28,436 nucleotides of DNA from Alg239-R122 sp041746135 (GTDB taxonomy: Bacteria; Pseudomonadota; Alphaproteobacteria; Sphingomonadales; Sphingomonadaceae). Below are positions 1 to 7,503 of this stretch, in pieces; position 1 is the stretch's first letter, and every line of letters starts with the position of its first letter. The notes beneath the pieces are model-generated. The model ran no database searches and was not told the DNA's origin. It saw only the letters and a list, made by a program, of their open reading frames with translations. A program made the position numbers and the translations under genes. The stretch is taken from assembly GCA_041746135.1 (NCBI GenBank), contig JBGTHQ010000007.1, positions 1-28,436 of the forward strand, read 5' to 3'.

Positions 1-322
1 CTGGCGCTGGGCGGCGGCCGAGCCGGACCGCTTCGCCGCGATCGCACCGGTTGCGGGACGCGGCGATCCCGCCAGTGCGTGCGCGCTAAAGGACAAGCCC
101 GTCTGGGCCTTTCACGGCGACCGCGACGATGTCGTCATTCCCGAGGGCAGTTTCGACATGGTGCGCGCGATCCGCGCCTGCGGCGGCTGGCCGCGGCTGA
201 CTGTCTATCCCGATCTGGGCCATAACAGCTGGGATCCCGCCTATGACGATCCCGACCTGTATCTGTGGCTGCTTTCGCACCGGCTGCCCGCCAAAACCGC
301 CACAGCAAAGAAGCGCAAATGA
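1..322 (+). CDS. C-terminal part of an alpha/beta hydrolase (esterase-like)
   Basis: The open frame enters from the left edge (first whole codon at 2) and ends at TGA 320-322, giving the last 106 residues. It resembles the C-terminal half of alpha/beta hydrolases of the PHB-depolymerase/dienelactone-hydrolase type: HGDRDDVV carries the likely catalytic Asp and LGHNSWD the likely catalytic His. The nucleophile elbow lies outside the window. The stop overlaps the ATG of the GH1 gene (ATGA), so the two are probably translated together. Such esterases commonly sit in polysaccharide loci, where they remove acyl groups or act on oligosaccharide esters; that role is inferred here from context only. 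No signal peptide can be judged because the N-terminus is missing. Confidence 0.8.
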   Translation, partial: WRWAAAEPDRFAAIAPVAGRGDPASACALKDKPVWAFHGDRDDVVIPEGSFDMVRAIRACGGWPRLTVYPDLGHNSWDPAYDDPDLYLWLLSHRLPAKTATAKKRK

Positions 323-1668
323 CGCGGTTTTCCTTTCCCGACAATTTCCTGTGGGGCGCGGCCACGGCTGCGTATCAGATCGAGGGGTCACCGCTGGCCG
401 ATGGTGCGGGCGCAAGCATCTGGCAACGATTCAGCCACGACCCCCGGCTGATGGCGACCAAGGGGGATACCGGCGACATCGCCTGCGACCATTATAACCG
501 GATGGCGGACGATGTGGCGCTGATGAAGCTGCTGGGACTCAAGGCCTATCGCTTCAGCACGGCGTGGGGCCGCGTCCTGCCGTACGGTACCGGTAAAGTG
601 AACGACAAAGGGCTCGATTTCTACGAGCGGCTGGTCGACACTTTGCTCGCCCACGATATCGAACCGATGTTGACGCTCTATCACTGGGATCTGCCGGTCG
701 CGCTCGACGACCGGGGCGGCTGGCTCAACCGCGACAGCGCTGACTGGTTCGCCGACTATGCGCAGGTCATGTTCGAACGGCTCGACGGGCGCGTGCGCAA
801 ATGGGTGACGCTGAACGAACCGTGGGTGATTACCGACGGCGGATATCTGCACGGCGCGCTCGCGCCCGGCCATCGCAACATGTTCGAGGCACCGATTGCC
901 AGCCACAATCTGATGCGCGCGCATGGCAAGGCTGTGCAGACATACCGCGAGGCTGGCGCGCATGAAATCGGCCTGGTGGTCAATATCGAACCCAAATATC
1001 CGACCAGCGATGCGCCCGAAGACCTGGCCGCCACCGCGCGCGCCGATGCCTATATGAATCGCCAATATCTCGGTCCGGCGCTGAAAGGCGCATATCCGAA
1101 AGAGATGGAGGATATTTTCGGCGAGGCATGGCCGCGCTGGCCCGATGCCGACCTGACAGAAATAAACCAGCCGGTCGATTTTATCGGCATAAATTATTAT
1201 ACCCGCAGCGTGGTCACGGCGGACGAGAGCCAGTGGCCGTTGCGCGCCACAGTAATCGAACAGAAACGTTCGGCGCATACCATGACCGGGTGGGAAGTCT
1301 ATCCGCAGGCTCTTACAGAAACATTATGCTGGTTTCGCGATTTATATGGCGACATTCCGGTTTATGTCACCGAAAATGGCGCCGCTTTTTACGATCCGCC
1401 ACAGGCCGGGGCGAACGGCATCGACGATCCGCTGCGCTGCGATTATCTGCGCAGCCATATTGCCGCGATCGGCGATGCGATCAAAGCGGGCGTCGATGTG
1501 CGCGGCTATATGGCTTGGTCGCTGTTCGACAATCTCGAATGGTCGCTTGGCTATGCGAAACGGTTCGGCATCGTGCATGTCGATTATGAAAGCCAGCAAC
1601 GTACGCCCAAGCACAGCGCGCGGCTCTACAGCGATATCATCGCTTCCAATGGCGGGAATCTGCTATGA
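319..1668 (+). CDS. GH1 beta-glucosidase
   Basis: A 449-residue glycoside hydrolase family 1 enzyme, a retaining beta-glucosidase that releases glucose from the non-reducing end of beta-glucosides. The N-terminus FPDNFLWGAATAAYQIEG is the family signature, TLNEPW carries the acid/base Glu (E167) and YVTENGAAF the nucleophile Glu (E352). Length is normal for the family. The frame is open further upstream to 265, but the homology starts at MTRFSFPDNF, and that ATG overlaps the upstream stop with an AAAGAAG ribosome binding site before it. There is no signal peptide, so the enzyme should be cytoplasmic and act on imported disaccharides. Its stop overlaps the start of the next gene, making an esterase-GH1-EEP operon. 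Exact linkage specificity cannot be read from sequence. Confidence 0.95.
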   Translation: MTRFSFPDNFLWGAATAAYQIEGSPLADGAGASIWQRFSHDPRLMATKGDTGDIACDHYNRMADDVALMKLLGLKAYRFSTAWGRVLPYGTGKVNDKGLDFYERLVDTLLAHDIEPMLTLYHWDLPVALDDRGGWLNRDSADWFADYAQVMFERLDGRVRKWVTLNEPWVITDGGYLHGALAPGHRNMFEAPIASHNLMRAHGKAVQTYREAGAHEIGLVVNIEPKYPTSDAPEDLAATARADAYMNRQYLGPALKGAYPKEMEDIFGEAWPRWPDADLTEINQPVDFIGINYYTRSVVTADESQWPLRATVIEQKRSAHTMTGWEVYPQALTETLCWFRDLYGDIPVYVTENGAAFYDPPQAGANGIDDPLRCDYLRSHIAAIGDAIKAGVDVRGYMAWSLFDNLEWSLGYAKRFGIVHVDYESQQRTPKHSARLYSDIIASNGGNLL

Positions 1669-2567
1669 GGTTTCATGCGGCCTCTTTATGCGTTCGCTTC
1701 TTAGGGGTTTTGGCACTGCTGTGCGGCAGCATCGCTCCGGCATCTGCAGACGAAACGCAATCGACCGACTATCGGGCGATGACCTATAATATCCGGCTCG
1801 ATCTGGCATCGGACGGCGAAAATAGCTGGCCGAACCGGCGCCACGCGGTGTCGTCACTGATCGCGTTCTACCGTCCCGATTTTGCGGGATTGCAGGAAGT
1901 TCTGCTGCACCAGAAACAGGCGCTCGCATTCGACCTTCCCGGCTATGCCCTTGTTGGTGTGGCGCGCGACGATGGCCGCGAGGCAGGCGAATTTTCGCCG
2001 CTCGCCTATCGACGCGAGCGTTTCAAGCTATCGGCATCGGGAACGTTCTGGCTGTCACCCACACCGGCTGTGCCGTCAAAAGGGTGGGATGCGGCATATC
2101 CGCGAATTGCAAGCTGGGCGAAACTGCGCGACCGGCGTTCGGGGCAGAGGCTTTTGGTGGTCAACACCCATTTCGACCATGTCGGTACTATGGCCCGCTT
2201 CGAAAGTGCGCGGCTGTTGCATCGCTGGATCCACGAAAATCTGGACCGCAGGACGGTGCCGATCCTGCTCGGCGATTTCAACAGCGGGTCCGACAGCGAT
2301 CCGGTAAAGATAATCACCGCAAACACCTCAGGGTCGCGACAGATGCGCAACGCCCGCGAGAGCAGCCAGACGCCCCCCTTCGGACCGATCGGCACGTTCA
2401 ACGGTTTCGAAATCGGCACCACGGCTGCAACAGCCATTGATCATATCTTTACCGGGACCGGCGCCGGTGTGCTGCGACACGCAACCATCACCCAGCACGA
2501 GGGCGGCCGGTTGCCGTCCGATCATTACCCCGTCATCGCAGATATATATATCAAGAACAGGCGGTAA
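1665..2567 (+). CDS. Exported endonuclease/exonuclease/phosphatase-family hydrolase
   Basis: A 300-residue protein of the metal-dependent EEP fold, which covers phosphodiesterases, phosphatases and nucleases. A signal peptide (hydrophobic core about residues 10-26, SADE after it) is followed by the fold's landmarks in order: MTYNIR (N42), GLQEV (metal ligand E79), NTHFDH (catalytic H170), LLGDFNSG (D205, N207) and SDHYPV (D286, H287). It is therefore likely an intact enzyme in the periplasm or on the cell surface. ATG overlaps the GH1 stop. EEP proteins recur in bacterial glucan loci with no settled substrate; one possibility is removal of phosphodiester substituents such as phosphoglycerol from glucans. 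That is inference; a general exported phosphatase or nuclease cannot be excluded. Confidence 0.85.
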   Translation: MRFHAASLCVRFLGVLALLCGSIAPASADETQSTDYRAMTYNIRLDLASDGENSWPNRRHAVSSLIAFYRPDFAGLQEVLLHQKQALAFDLPGYALVGVARDDGREAGEFSPLAYRRERFKLSASGTFWLSPTPAVPSKGWDAAYPRIASWAKLRDRRSGQRLLVVNTHFDHVGTMARFESARLLHRWIHENLDRRTVPILLGDFNSGSDSDPVKIITANTSGSRQMRNARESSQTPPFGPIGTFNGFEIGTTAATAIDHIFTGTGAGVLRHATITQHEGGRLPSDHYPVIADIYIKNRR

Positions 2568-2608
2568 AATGTTGAGTGCGGCACCGGCTGGAACCTGCAG
2601 AACCGGCT

Positions 2609-4105
2609 TTATTCCGCCGGAACCTTGTCGAGCCACCCGCCCCGGAAGCCAATGCGTTTAAGCCCACGAATAATATGCGGGTTCTTGCGCATCACGCGCC
2701 ATATCAGGCCGCTGCGGTGGTTTTCCATCATCGCCAATATCGGTCCCTGGTCGATCCCTAAATGATCACGCGCTATCCAGCCGGTTGCAGGATCGGTCAT
2801 GCCGGTTTTTGAATCCGCCTGCACGAACGTGAAGCTGGGGTTGAACGCGTCCTTGAACCCATATTCGGTATAGAGGCTGTCCCCGTATTTCGCCTTCATC
2901 GCCATCAATGCGGGAATGGTGATTTCGGGCGCGAACGGCACCGAGCCGCCTGCGGCTGTAGGGACGATCGTACCGTCATCGACGACACGGATCGCACTCA
3001 CCCCGCGCGCGCGATAGGTGAAAAACTCGCGCGGCTTGCCGTTCACGACATATTCGTCCTTGGAATATTTGGGTCCGTCCGAAGCGGTCCAGCCCCAGAT
3101 ATCTCCGCTATAACCGGTCCAGCGATTAGGATTGTCGATGCCGTATGCCCGCTGCGACAGCGTGGCGCGGCGGCTGTTTTCGAAATAATCAATGCCTTTG
3201 CGCGCCATGAAATCATCCTGTATGCCTCGAAAATCGACCCAGACGTGGCTGTATTGATGCCCGAACAGCGGTTCGAACTGCAAATGTTCCTGCCCGTAAA
3301 AGCTGCCCCATTCTTCCTCAAGCCTGGCTGCCCATCCCTTGTCCCACGCGTCAACATCGATAGCATGTGTGGGCGATCCCAAGGCCAGTATATAGACGAG
3401 CATGCCTTCATTATATCCGACCCAGTCGGATCTGCCCCAGCCGCTTTCCGGTTTCCAGCCCATCGCTACGGCATGCGAATTGTCGCGATCGGTCTTTTGG
3501 GTATCTGCAGCGTTGCGCTGTGCCCAGTCCCATTCGACGCGGCGATAGATTTTTTCGGCCAGATCGCGGATCTGCGCCTCGACCGGATCGTCGCGGTCGA
3601 AATAACTCTGTGCAAACAACGCGCCGCCCAGAAACAGCGTCGTATCGACCGTGGAAAGTTCGGTCGTCTGGTGGCGGGTGCCGTCTTCATATTTGAGAAA
3701 ATGATAGAAAAACCCCTTATGCCCGGTAATGCCGCTTTCAGCCGGACCCTGCGGCGCATTCCAGTAGAAGTGCAGGCAATCGCGGGTGCGGCGGGCGGCA
3801 TCCTCGCGCGATACATAGCCGCGCTCCGCACCGATGCCATAAGCCGTCAGCGCGAAACCGGTCGATGCGATGCTGGAAAACGTACGGCTCGGCCAGCGGT
3901 CCGGCGCCAAGCAACGCTCCGTATCAGTGGTTTCCCAGAAATAGCGGAATGTGCGCCGGGTCAGGTCTTCCGAAAAAATTTCTTCGGCTTCCGTCGTGGG
4001 AGCGTTGCCGGCGTCCAACGAAGGACTTTGCGTTGGTATCGTGGCGATACAGCCGGATAGCAGCGCGAAAACGGGCAATATCAGCAGGGACAATCGGGAC
4101 GCCAT
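2609..4105 (-). CDS. Glycoamylase-domain lipoprotein, probable GH144 endo-beta-1,2-glucanase
   Basis: A 498-residue protein starting MASRLSLLILPVFALLSGC; the LSGC lipobox marks C19 as the lipidated residue, so it is an outer-membrane or periplasm-anchored lipoprotein. The rest matches the glycoamylase-like proteins (PF10091) now grouped as GH144: RRTFRYFWETTD near the N-terminus, TGHKGFFYHFL, ELSTVDTTLFLGGAL, the GYNEGMLVYILALGSPTH stretch, FGHQYSHVWVDFRGI and the W/G-rich NRWTGYSGDIWGWTASDGP. Characterised GH144 enzymes cut beta-1,2-glucan endo-wise to sophoro-oligosaccharides. The older database name glucoamylase is misleading. It follows the receptor gene on the same strand but behind two terminators; its ribosome binding site GGAG touches the U-run of the second one. 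It converges on the EEP gene across 41 bases. Confidence 0.82.
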   Translation of the reverse strand: MASRLSLLILPVFALLSGCIATIPTQSPSLDAGNAPTTEAEEIFSEDLTRRTFRYFWETTDTERCLAPDRWPSRTFSSIASTGFALTAYGIGAERGYVSREDAARRTRDCLHFYWNAPQGPAESGITGHKGFFYHFLKYEDGTRHQTTELSTVDTTLFLGGALFAQSYFDRDDPVEAQIRDLAEKIYRRVEWDWAQRNAADTQKTDRDNSHAVAMGWKPESGWGRSDWVGYNEGMLVYILALGSPTHAIDVDAWDKGWAARLEEEWGSFYGQEHLQFEPLFGHQYSHVWVDFRGIQDDFMARKGIDYFENSRRATLSQRAYGIDNPNRWTGYSGDIWGWTASDGPKYSKDEYVVNGKPREFFTYRARGVSAIRVVDDGTIVPTAAGGSVPFAPEITIPALMAMKAKYGDSLYTEYGFKDAFNPSFTFVQADSKTGMTDPATGWIARDHLGIDQGPILAMMENHRSGLIWRVMRKNPHIIRGLKRIGFRGGWLDKVPAE

Positions 4106-4114
4106 AGGAACTCC

Positions 4115-4152
4115 AAAAAAAGCGCACGGCCACGGGAGTAGTGGCCGCGCGC
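4115..4152 (-). terminator. Intrinsic terminator/attenuator abutting the GH144 start (T2)
   Basis: Read leftward, a 12-bp stem (4141-4152 pairing with 4122-4133, one G-U pair, 7-base loop) is followed at once by seven U (4121-4115) and then GGAG and the GH144 ATG at 4105. No promoter can fit between the U-run and the start codon, so any GH144 transcript must read through this hairpin. Confidence 0.8.
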
Positions 4153-4168
4153 TGAGGTAAGCATGATA

Positions 4169-4204
4169 CTAGAACGTGAATCCGGCGGACAGTTTGATAA
4201 AAAT
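4169..4204 (-). pseudogene. Possible remnant: last codons of a lost TonB-dependent receptor
   Basis: Read leftward, these codons give IFIKLSAGFTF followed by TAG (4169-4171). This looks like the final beta-strand of an outer-membrane barrel, with the obligatory terminal Phe, and is in a different frame from the intact receptor whose stop lies at 4251. The T2 terminator begins 17 bases further on, as expected after a real gene. It may be the tail of a deleted tandem receptor copy; at only about 11 codons, coincidence is possible. Confidence 0.3.
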
Positions 4205-4233
4205 ACCCACCACACAGGGAGGAGTGCGGTGGG
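4199..4233 (-). terminator. Intrinsic terminator after the TonB-dependent receptor (T1)
   Basis: Read leftward, a 10-bp stem (4233-4224 with 4215-4206, one G-U pair) and an 8-base loop UCCUCCCU are followed by UAUUUUU (4205-4199). It starts 17 bases past the receptor stop codon and should end most receptor transcripts. Confidence 0.75.
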
Positions 4234-4250
4234 CCGGGTACGACCCCAAG

Positions 4251-7250
4251 TTAGAAGCGATACGACAAGCCAAACTGGAAACTGCGCGGCGGCCCGGAAA
4301 GCCCGTTGACCCGGCCGAAATTCGGATTTCCCTCTGGCGGAATAAAGCCTTCCGCGCTGCCGAAATTGTCGCGGTCGAACAGATTAAACACTTCAACAGT
4401 AGCCGTCACGAAGTGATCGTTGAATATTTCGAAGCTCTTCGAAAAACGTGCATCGATCTGGAAAAATGCAGGCAAGCTGCCGACATTTCCCGGAAAGCGA
4501 ATATCTCGCGCGCCAAATCCATCTGATGCATCGATAACGAAAAACGGCACCGGGCTGGACAGGGTAATCAATGTCGATGCCTGAATGCCCAGCGGCAGGT
4601 CTTTGATTCCGTTCAGGACAAGTTTGTGCCTGACATCGCCAGCATTCGGAACGTAGGGACGATCGCCGATATTTGGGAAATCGAAGTTGAATGCAAAGCC
4701 GCGCTCCTTGGAATAGCCTAGCGTATAGGCGAGTCCGTAACCGTAACCATCTGCCTGGGAATAGGGCTTGTCCAGCGTGAAATAGACACCGTGAAAGCGC
4801 GTTGCCCGTGTGTTGAATGCAGCCACCGCATTGGAATATCCGTTAATCAGCGGGATGAAATCCAGAAAACCGCCGGCATTAAAAGCTTCCGTCCGGTTAA
4901 GAGGCGCATACCCGACCAGATCGGAACCGATGATATGGTTATAGGTAAGCGACAGTTTCAGTCTGCCCGCCCTTTGCCTCACGCCAATGCTGAACTGATC
5001 CGTATGCGGCGACTTCAGATCGTTGGGAATTAGCCGCAACTCGCTGGTACCGGGGAAAGTCGGATTGTTCTGGATACTCGCCAGCAAATTTGCAAAACCG
5101 TCAGGCGTCAGGAATTCCGGCTGGAACTGGATGGTTGGCTGTCCGTTGCGAGGCGCGCCATCCATGGAAAACTGGATATTGCCCTGCTGGAACTGCGTCA
5201 AAAGGCTTTCTTCCGCCGCATTCCGGAACAAAACCCTGTCGTAATAGCGCCCGTAACCACCGAAGAGAACCGTACTGGCGTTTCCATTGAAGTCATAGGA
5301 GAAACCGATGCGCGGCTGGAACTGGTCCAGATCGGCATCGCGGTTGCTGCCGGTGGAGATATAATCCTCGACATCGAAGAAATCACCAATCCGCATATCC
5401 GCCGCCAAAGTGCGCAGTGCACCGACGGCACGGTCCGAGGTTACAAAATCGTTATTCTTCGAATTGGAATCATAATCCCAGCGCACGCCGATATTGAGCA
5501 ACAGCTTGTCCGTAATCTGCCAGTCATCCTGCACGAACAGCCCAACCTGCGTTGTCTTTGCATCGATTATCGGATTGCCCGATCCGAAATTCACCTGCTG
5601 CGGCAAAGTGAAATCGAGATTGTTGGCCTCGTCTATTACGAAATCGAACCGTGGATTGGCAAACGGTCCACTGCCGCCGACCCGATATTTCTGGAACGAA
5701 AGTTTGGCACCCAGCTTTAATGTATGGTCGCCCAGATCGGTGAAGGTAAAGTTATTGCGGAAAGTATATCCTTCCTGCAGCACCTCCTGAAACCCTTCCC
5801 GGCCACCAACATTTATCAGGTTCTGGAAATTGAGCCCGAACTGGTCGCCCGCCGCGCTACCGAAAGTCAAATTGGCGCGAAGGTAATCGAAATTGAATTC
5901 GTTTATGAAACTGTCGGCATTATATTGGTGCTGTACGCGCCCGCTATAGGTCTTGTTGGTGATATTCGTGCCGCGCGAGCGGACGGTGTCTCCGCCAAAA
6001 TCGCGCAGGTCGGTTTCATCGCGGATGCTGCCGGTTATCTCGAGCAACTGGTTGTCATTGATTTGCCACGTCAGCTTGCCAAAACCCAGATGCTCACGGA
6101 ACGGGCTGGTAAACGTGCCTGCGAAATCGTCGATATCGAAACCGGTAATTGCTTCGAATCCGGCAACACGGATCGGGTCCGTTCCTGGCACGACATTAGC
6201 TGTGCGATCCTGTATATTTCCTTCATAACTACCGAAGAAGAATAGCTTATCCTGGATAATCGGTCCGCCTAGCGATGCACCGAACTGATAGCGTTTCAGG
6301 TCGGGAACATCCCTGCCGTCACGGCGCTGGAAAAAGTCCCGTTCGATCAGGCTGTCATCCTGATATGTTGCAAAAGCAGACCCATGAAATTCATTCGAAC
6401 CGGATTTGGTAATGGCCGTAATAATCGCCGTGCCCGCATCTTCGTATTCCGCTTTGAAATTGGAAGTGATGACACGGAATTCCTGAACGGCAAGCTGCGA
6501 GAAGGGATTGCCACGACTCCCATCTTGTCCGACAACCCCACCCTGCTGCAAATTGCTCTTTAGGCTGACGCCGTCGATGAACACATTCACCTGCGGCCCT
6601 CCAAGCGGCTCGCCATTGGGGTCCGCGCCGATGCCGCCGCCTGCAAATGTCCGTCTTGTTTCCGCATTATTGACCGTAATGCCGGGCGCGAGGTTTGCGA
6701 AGTTCAGAAAGTTGCGATTGTTCTGCGGCAGACTTTCGATCTGCTCGTTCGATACATTCGTGCCGACTTCCGAAGTAAGTGTGTCCGGCCTCGTACCCAA
6801 TACGACAATCTCATTTTTATCGAGAAGGGCATTTTCGGCATCGGCGGCATCGGCGGCCGATTGACCAATAATGAAACTGAGAGAAACTGTCTGTGCCACC
6901 TGCACACGCAATTGTTGCGTCGGAGAGGAACCCCCGGCATTTGTAGCGACGAAATTATACAGGCCGGGTGGCAGGCCTGACAGAACATATTGGCCCGAAG
7001 TATTTGTCGTGGTCCGGCGCACCAGTCCGGTATCTGCATTGGTCGCAACGATTTCGGTCTCCGCCGCCGAACTGCCATCGACGTCCGTCACCTGACCGCG
7101 CACGGTGGATGTCGTCAATTGCGCATGAGCGGGTGCTGCCACACCGAATGCGATTGCCGAGGCCGCCGTGCTCCACGCCAGCGCCGCAGCGATGCGTCTT
7201 GTGTGCGATGCCTTGCGGATTGCGTTCGAATTTCCGGATATTCTTTTCAT
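4251..7250 (-). CDS. TonB-dependent receptor with carboxypeptidase-regulatory-like N-terminal domain
   Basis: A 999-residue outer-membrane transporter, probably for the oligosaccharide released by the GH144 enzyme. A signal peptide (cleavage after about AHA, residue 43) is followed by a CarboxypepD_reg-like beta-sandwich (VRGQVTDVDGSSA to LPPGLYNFVATN), a plug domain (SNEQIESLPQNNRNFLNFANLAPGI) and a long beta-barrel ending SFQFGLSYRF with the terminal Phe of barrel proteins. The frame is open up to 7325, but ATG at 7248-7250 has an excellent AGGAGG site 8 bases before it and begins the signal peptide, so this start is chosen. It is of the OAR/carboxypeptidase-regulatory class rather than the plain FecA type. 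It is divergent from GH3 and probably shares an operator with it. No partner SusD-like gene is present. Confidence 0.93.
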   Translation of the reverse strand: MKRISGNSNAIRKASHTRRIAAALAWSTAASAIAFGVAAPAHAQLTTSTVRGQVTDVDGSSAAETEIVATNADTGLVRRTTTNTSGQYVLSGLPPGLYNFVATNAGGSSPTQQLRVQVAQTVSLSFIIGQSAADAADAENALLDKNEIVVLGTRPDTLTSEVGTNVSNEQIESLPQNNRNFLNFANLAPGITVNNAETRRTFAGGGIGADPNGEPLGGPQVNVFIDGVSLKSNLQQGGVVGQDGSRGNPFSQLAVQEFRVITSNFKAEYEDAGTAIITAITKSGSNEFHGSAFATYQDDSLIERDFFQRRDGRDVPDLKRYQFGASLGGPIIQDKLFFFGSYEGNIQDRTANVVPGTDPIRVAGFEAITGFDIDDFAGTFTSPFREHLGFGKLTWQINDNQLLEITGSIRDETDLRDFGGDTVRSRGTNITNKTYSGRVQHQYNADSFINEFNFDYLRANLTFGSAAGDQFGLNFQNLINVGGREGFQEVLQEGYTFRNNFTFTDLGDHTLKLGAKLSFQKYRVGGSGPFANPRFDFVIDEANNLDFTLPQQVNFGSGNPIIDAKTTQVGLFVQDDWQITDKLLLNIGVRWDYDSNSKNNDFVTSDRAVGALRTLAADMRIGDFFDVEDYISTGSNRDADLDQFQPRIGFSYDFNGNASTVLFGGYGRYYDRVLFRNAAEESLLTQFQQGNIQFSMDGAPRNGQPTIQFQPEFLTPDGFANLLASIQNNPTFPGTSELRLIPNDLKSPHTDQFSIGVRQRAGRLKLSLTYNHIIGSDLVGYAPLNRTEAFNAGGFLDFIPLINGYSNAVAAFNTRATRFHGVYFTLDKPYSQADGYGYGLAYTLGYSKERGFAFNFDFPNIGDRPYVPNAGDVRHKLVLNGIKDLPLGIQASTLITLSSPVPFFVIDASDGFGARDIRFPGNVGSLPAFFQIDARFSKSFEIFNDHFVTATVEVFNLFDRDNFGSAEGFIPPEGNPNFGRVNGLSGPPRSFQFGLSYRF

Positions 7251-7314
7251 AAATCTCCCTCCTGTAAGAGATGCAAAGCGGCCTGTTTCGCCATTCGTAA
7301 AAATTTGCATATCC

Positions 7315-7352
7315 GAGCATACCATTCGCTTTTGCGAATCGAATTCATGCTC
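7315..7352. promoter_or_regulatory. Nested inverted repeats in the receptor/GH3 divergent region
   Basis: An inner palindrome ATTCGC-TTTT-GCGAAT (7324-7339) lies inside an outer inverted repeat GAGCAT (7315-7320) and ATGCTC (7347-7352). It could be a second operator for a regulator controlling the receptor, or an RNA hairpin in the receptor leader. No matching site was found elsewhere in the window. Confidence 0.4.
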
Positions 7353-7362
7353 TATTTTTTAT

Positions 7363-7392
7363 TTGTAACCGGTTTCATTATTCATGTATATA
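7363..7392 (+). promoter_or_regulatory. Predicted GH3 promoter
   Basis: TTGTAA (7363-7368) and TATATA (7387-7392) are spaced by 18 bases, upstream of the GH3 start at 7504. The -35 element lies within the LacI-type palindrome, so binding of the regulator would block polymerase. Confidence 0.45.
7364..7377. promoter_or_regulatory. LacI-type operator candidate
   Basis: TGTAACC-GGTTTCA is a 14-base palindrome with one mismatched pair and a central CG, the form expected for LacI-family operators. It lies between the divergent receptor and GH3 genes, so one site could control both. No LacI-family gene lies in the window, so the regulator must be encoded elsewhere or beyond the left edge. Confidence 0.55.
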
Positions 7393-7503
7393 CGATATGT
7401 GCCGGACACGGAGGTCGTACTGGCCAAAAATCGCAATTCCATCCTGAAAAGGGACGGAAAGCCTGCTACGCGACACAGAATAAAAACAATGGTGAGGAAA
7501 CAG

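Noticed and set aside
388..1278. Leftward open frame of 296 codons
   Set aside because: Antisense to the GH1 gene, with composition typical of a shadow frame.
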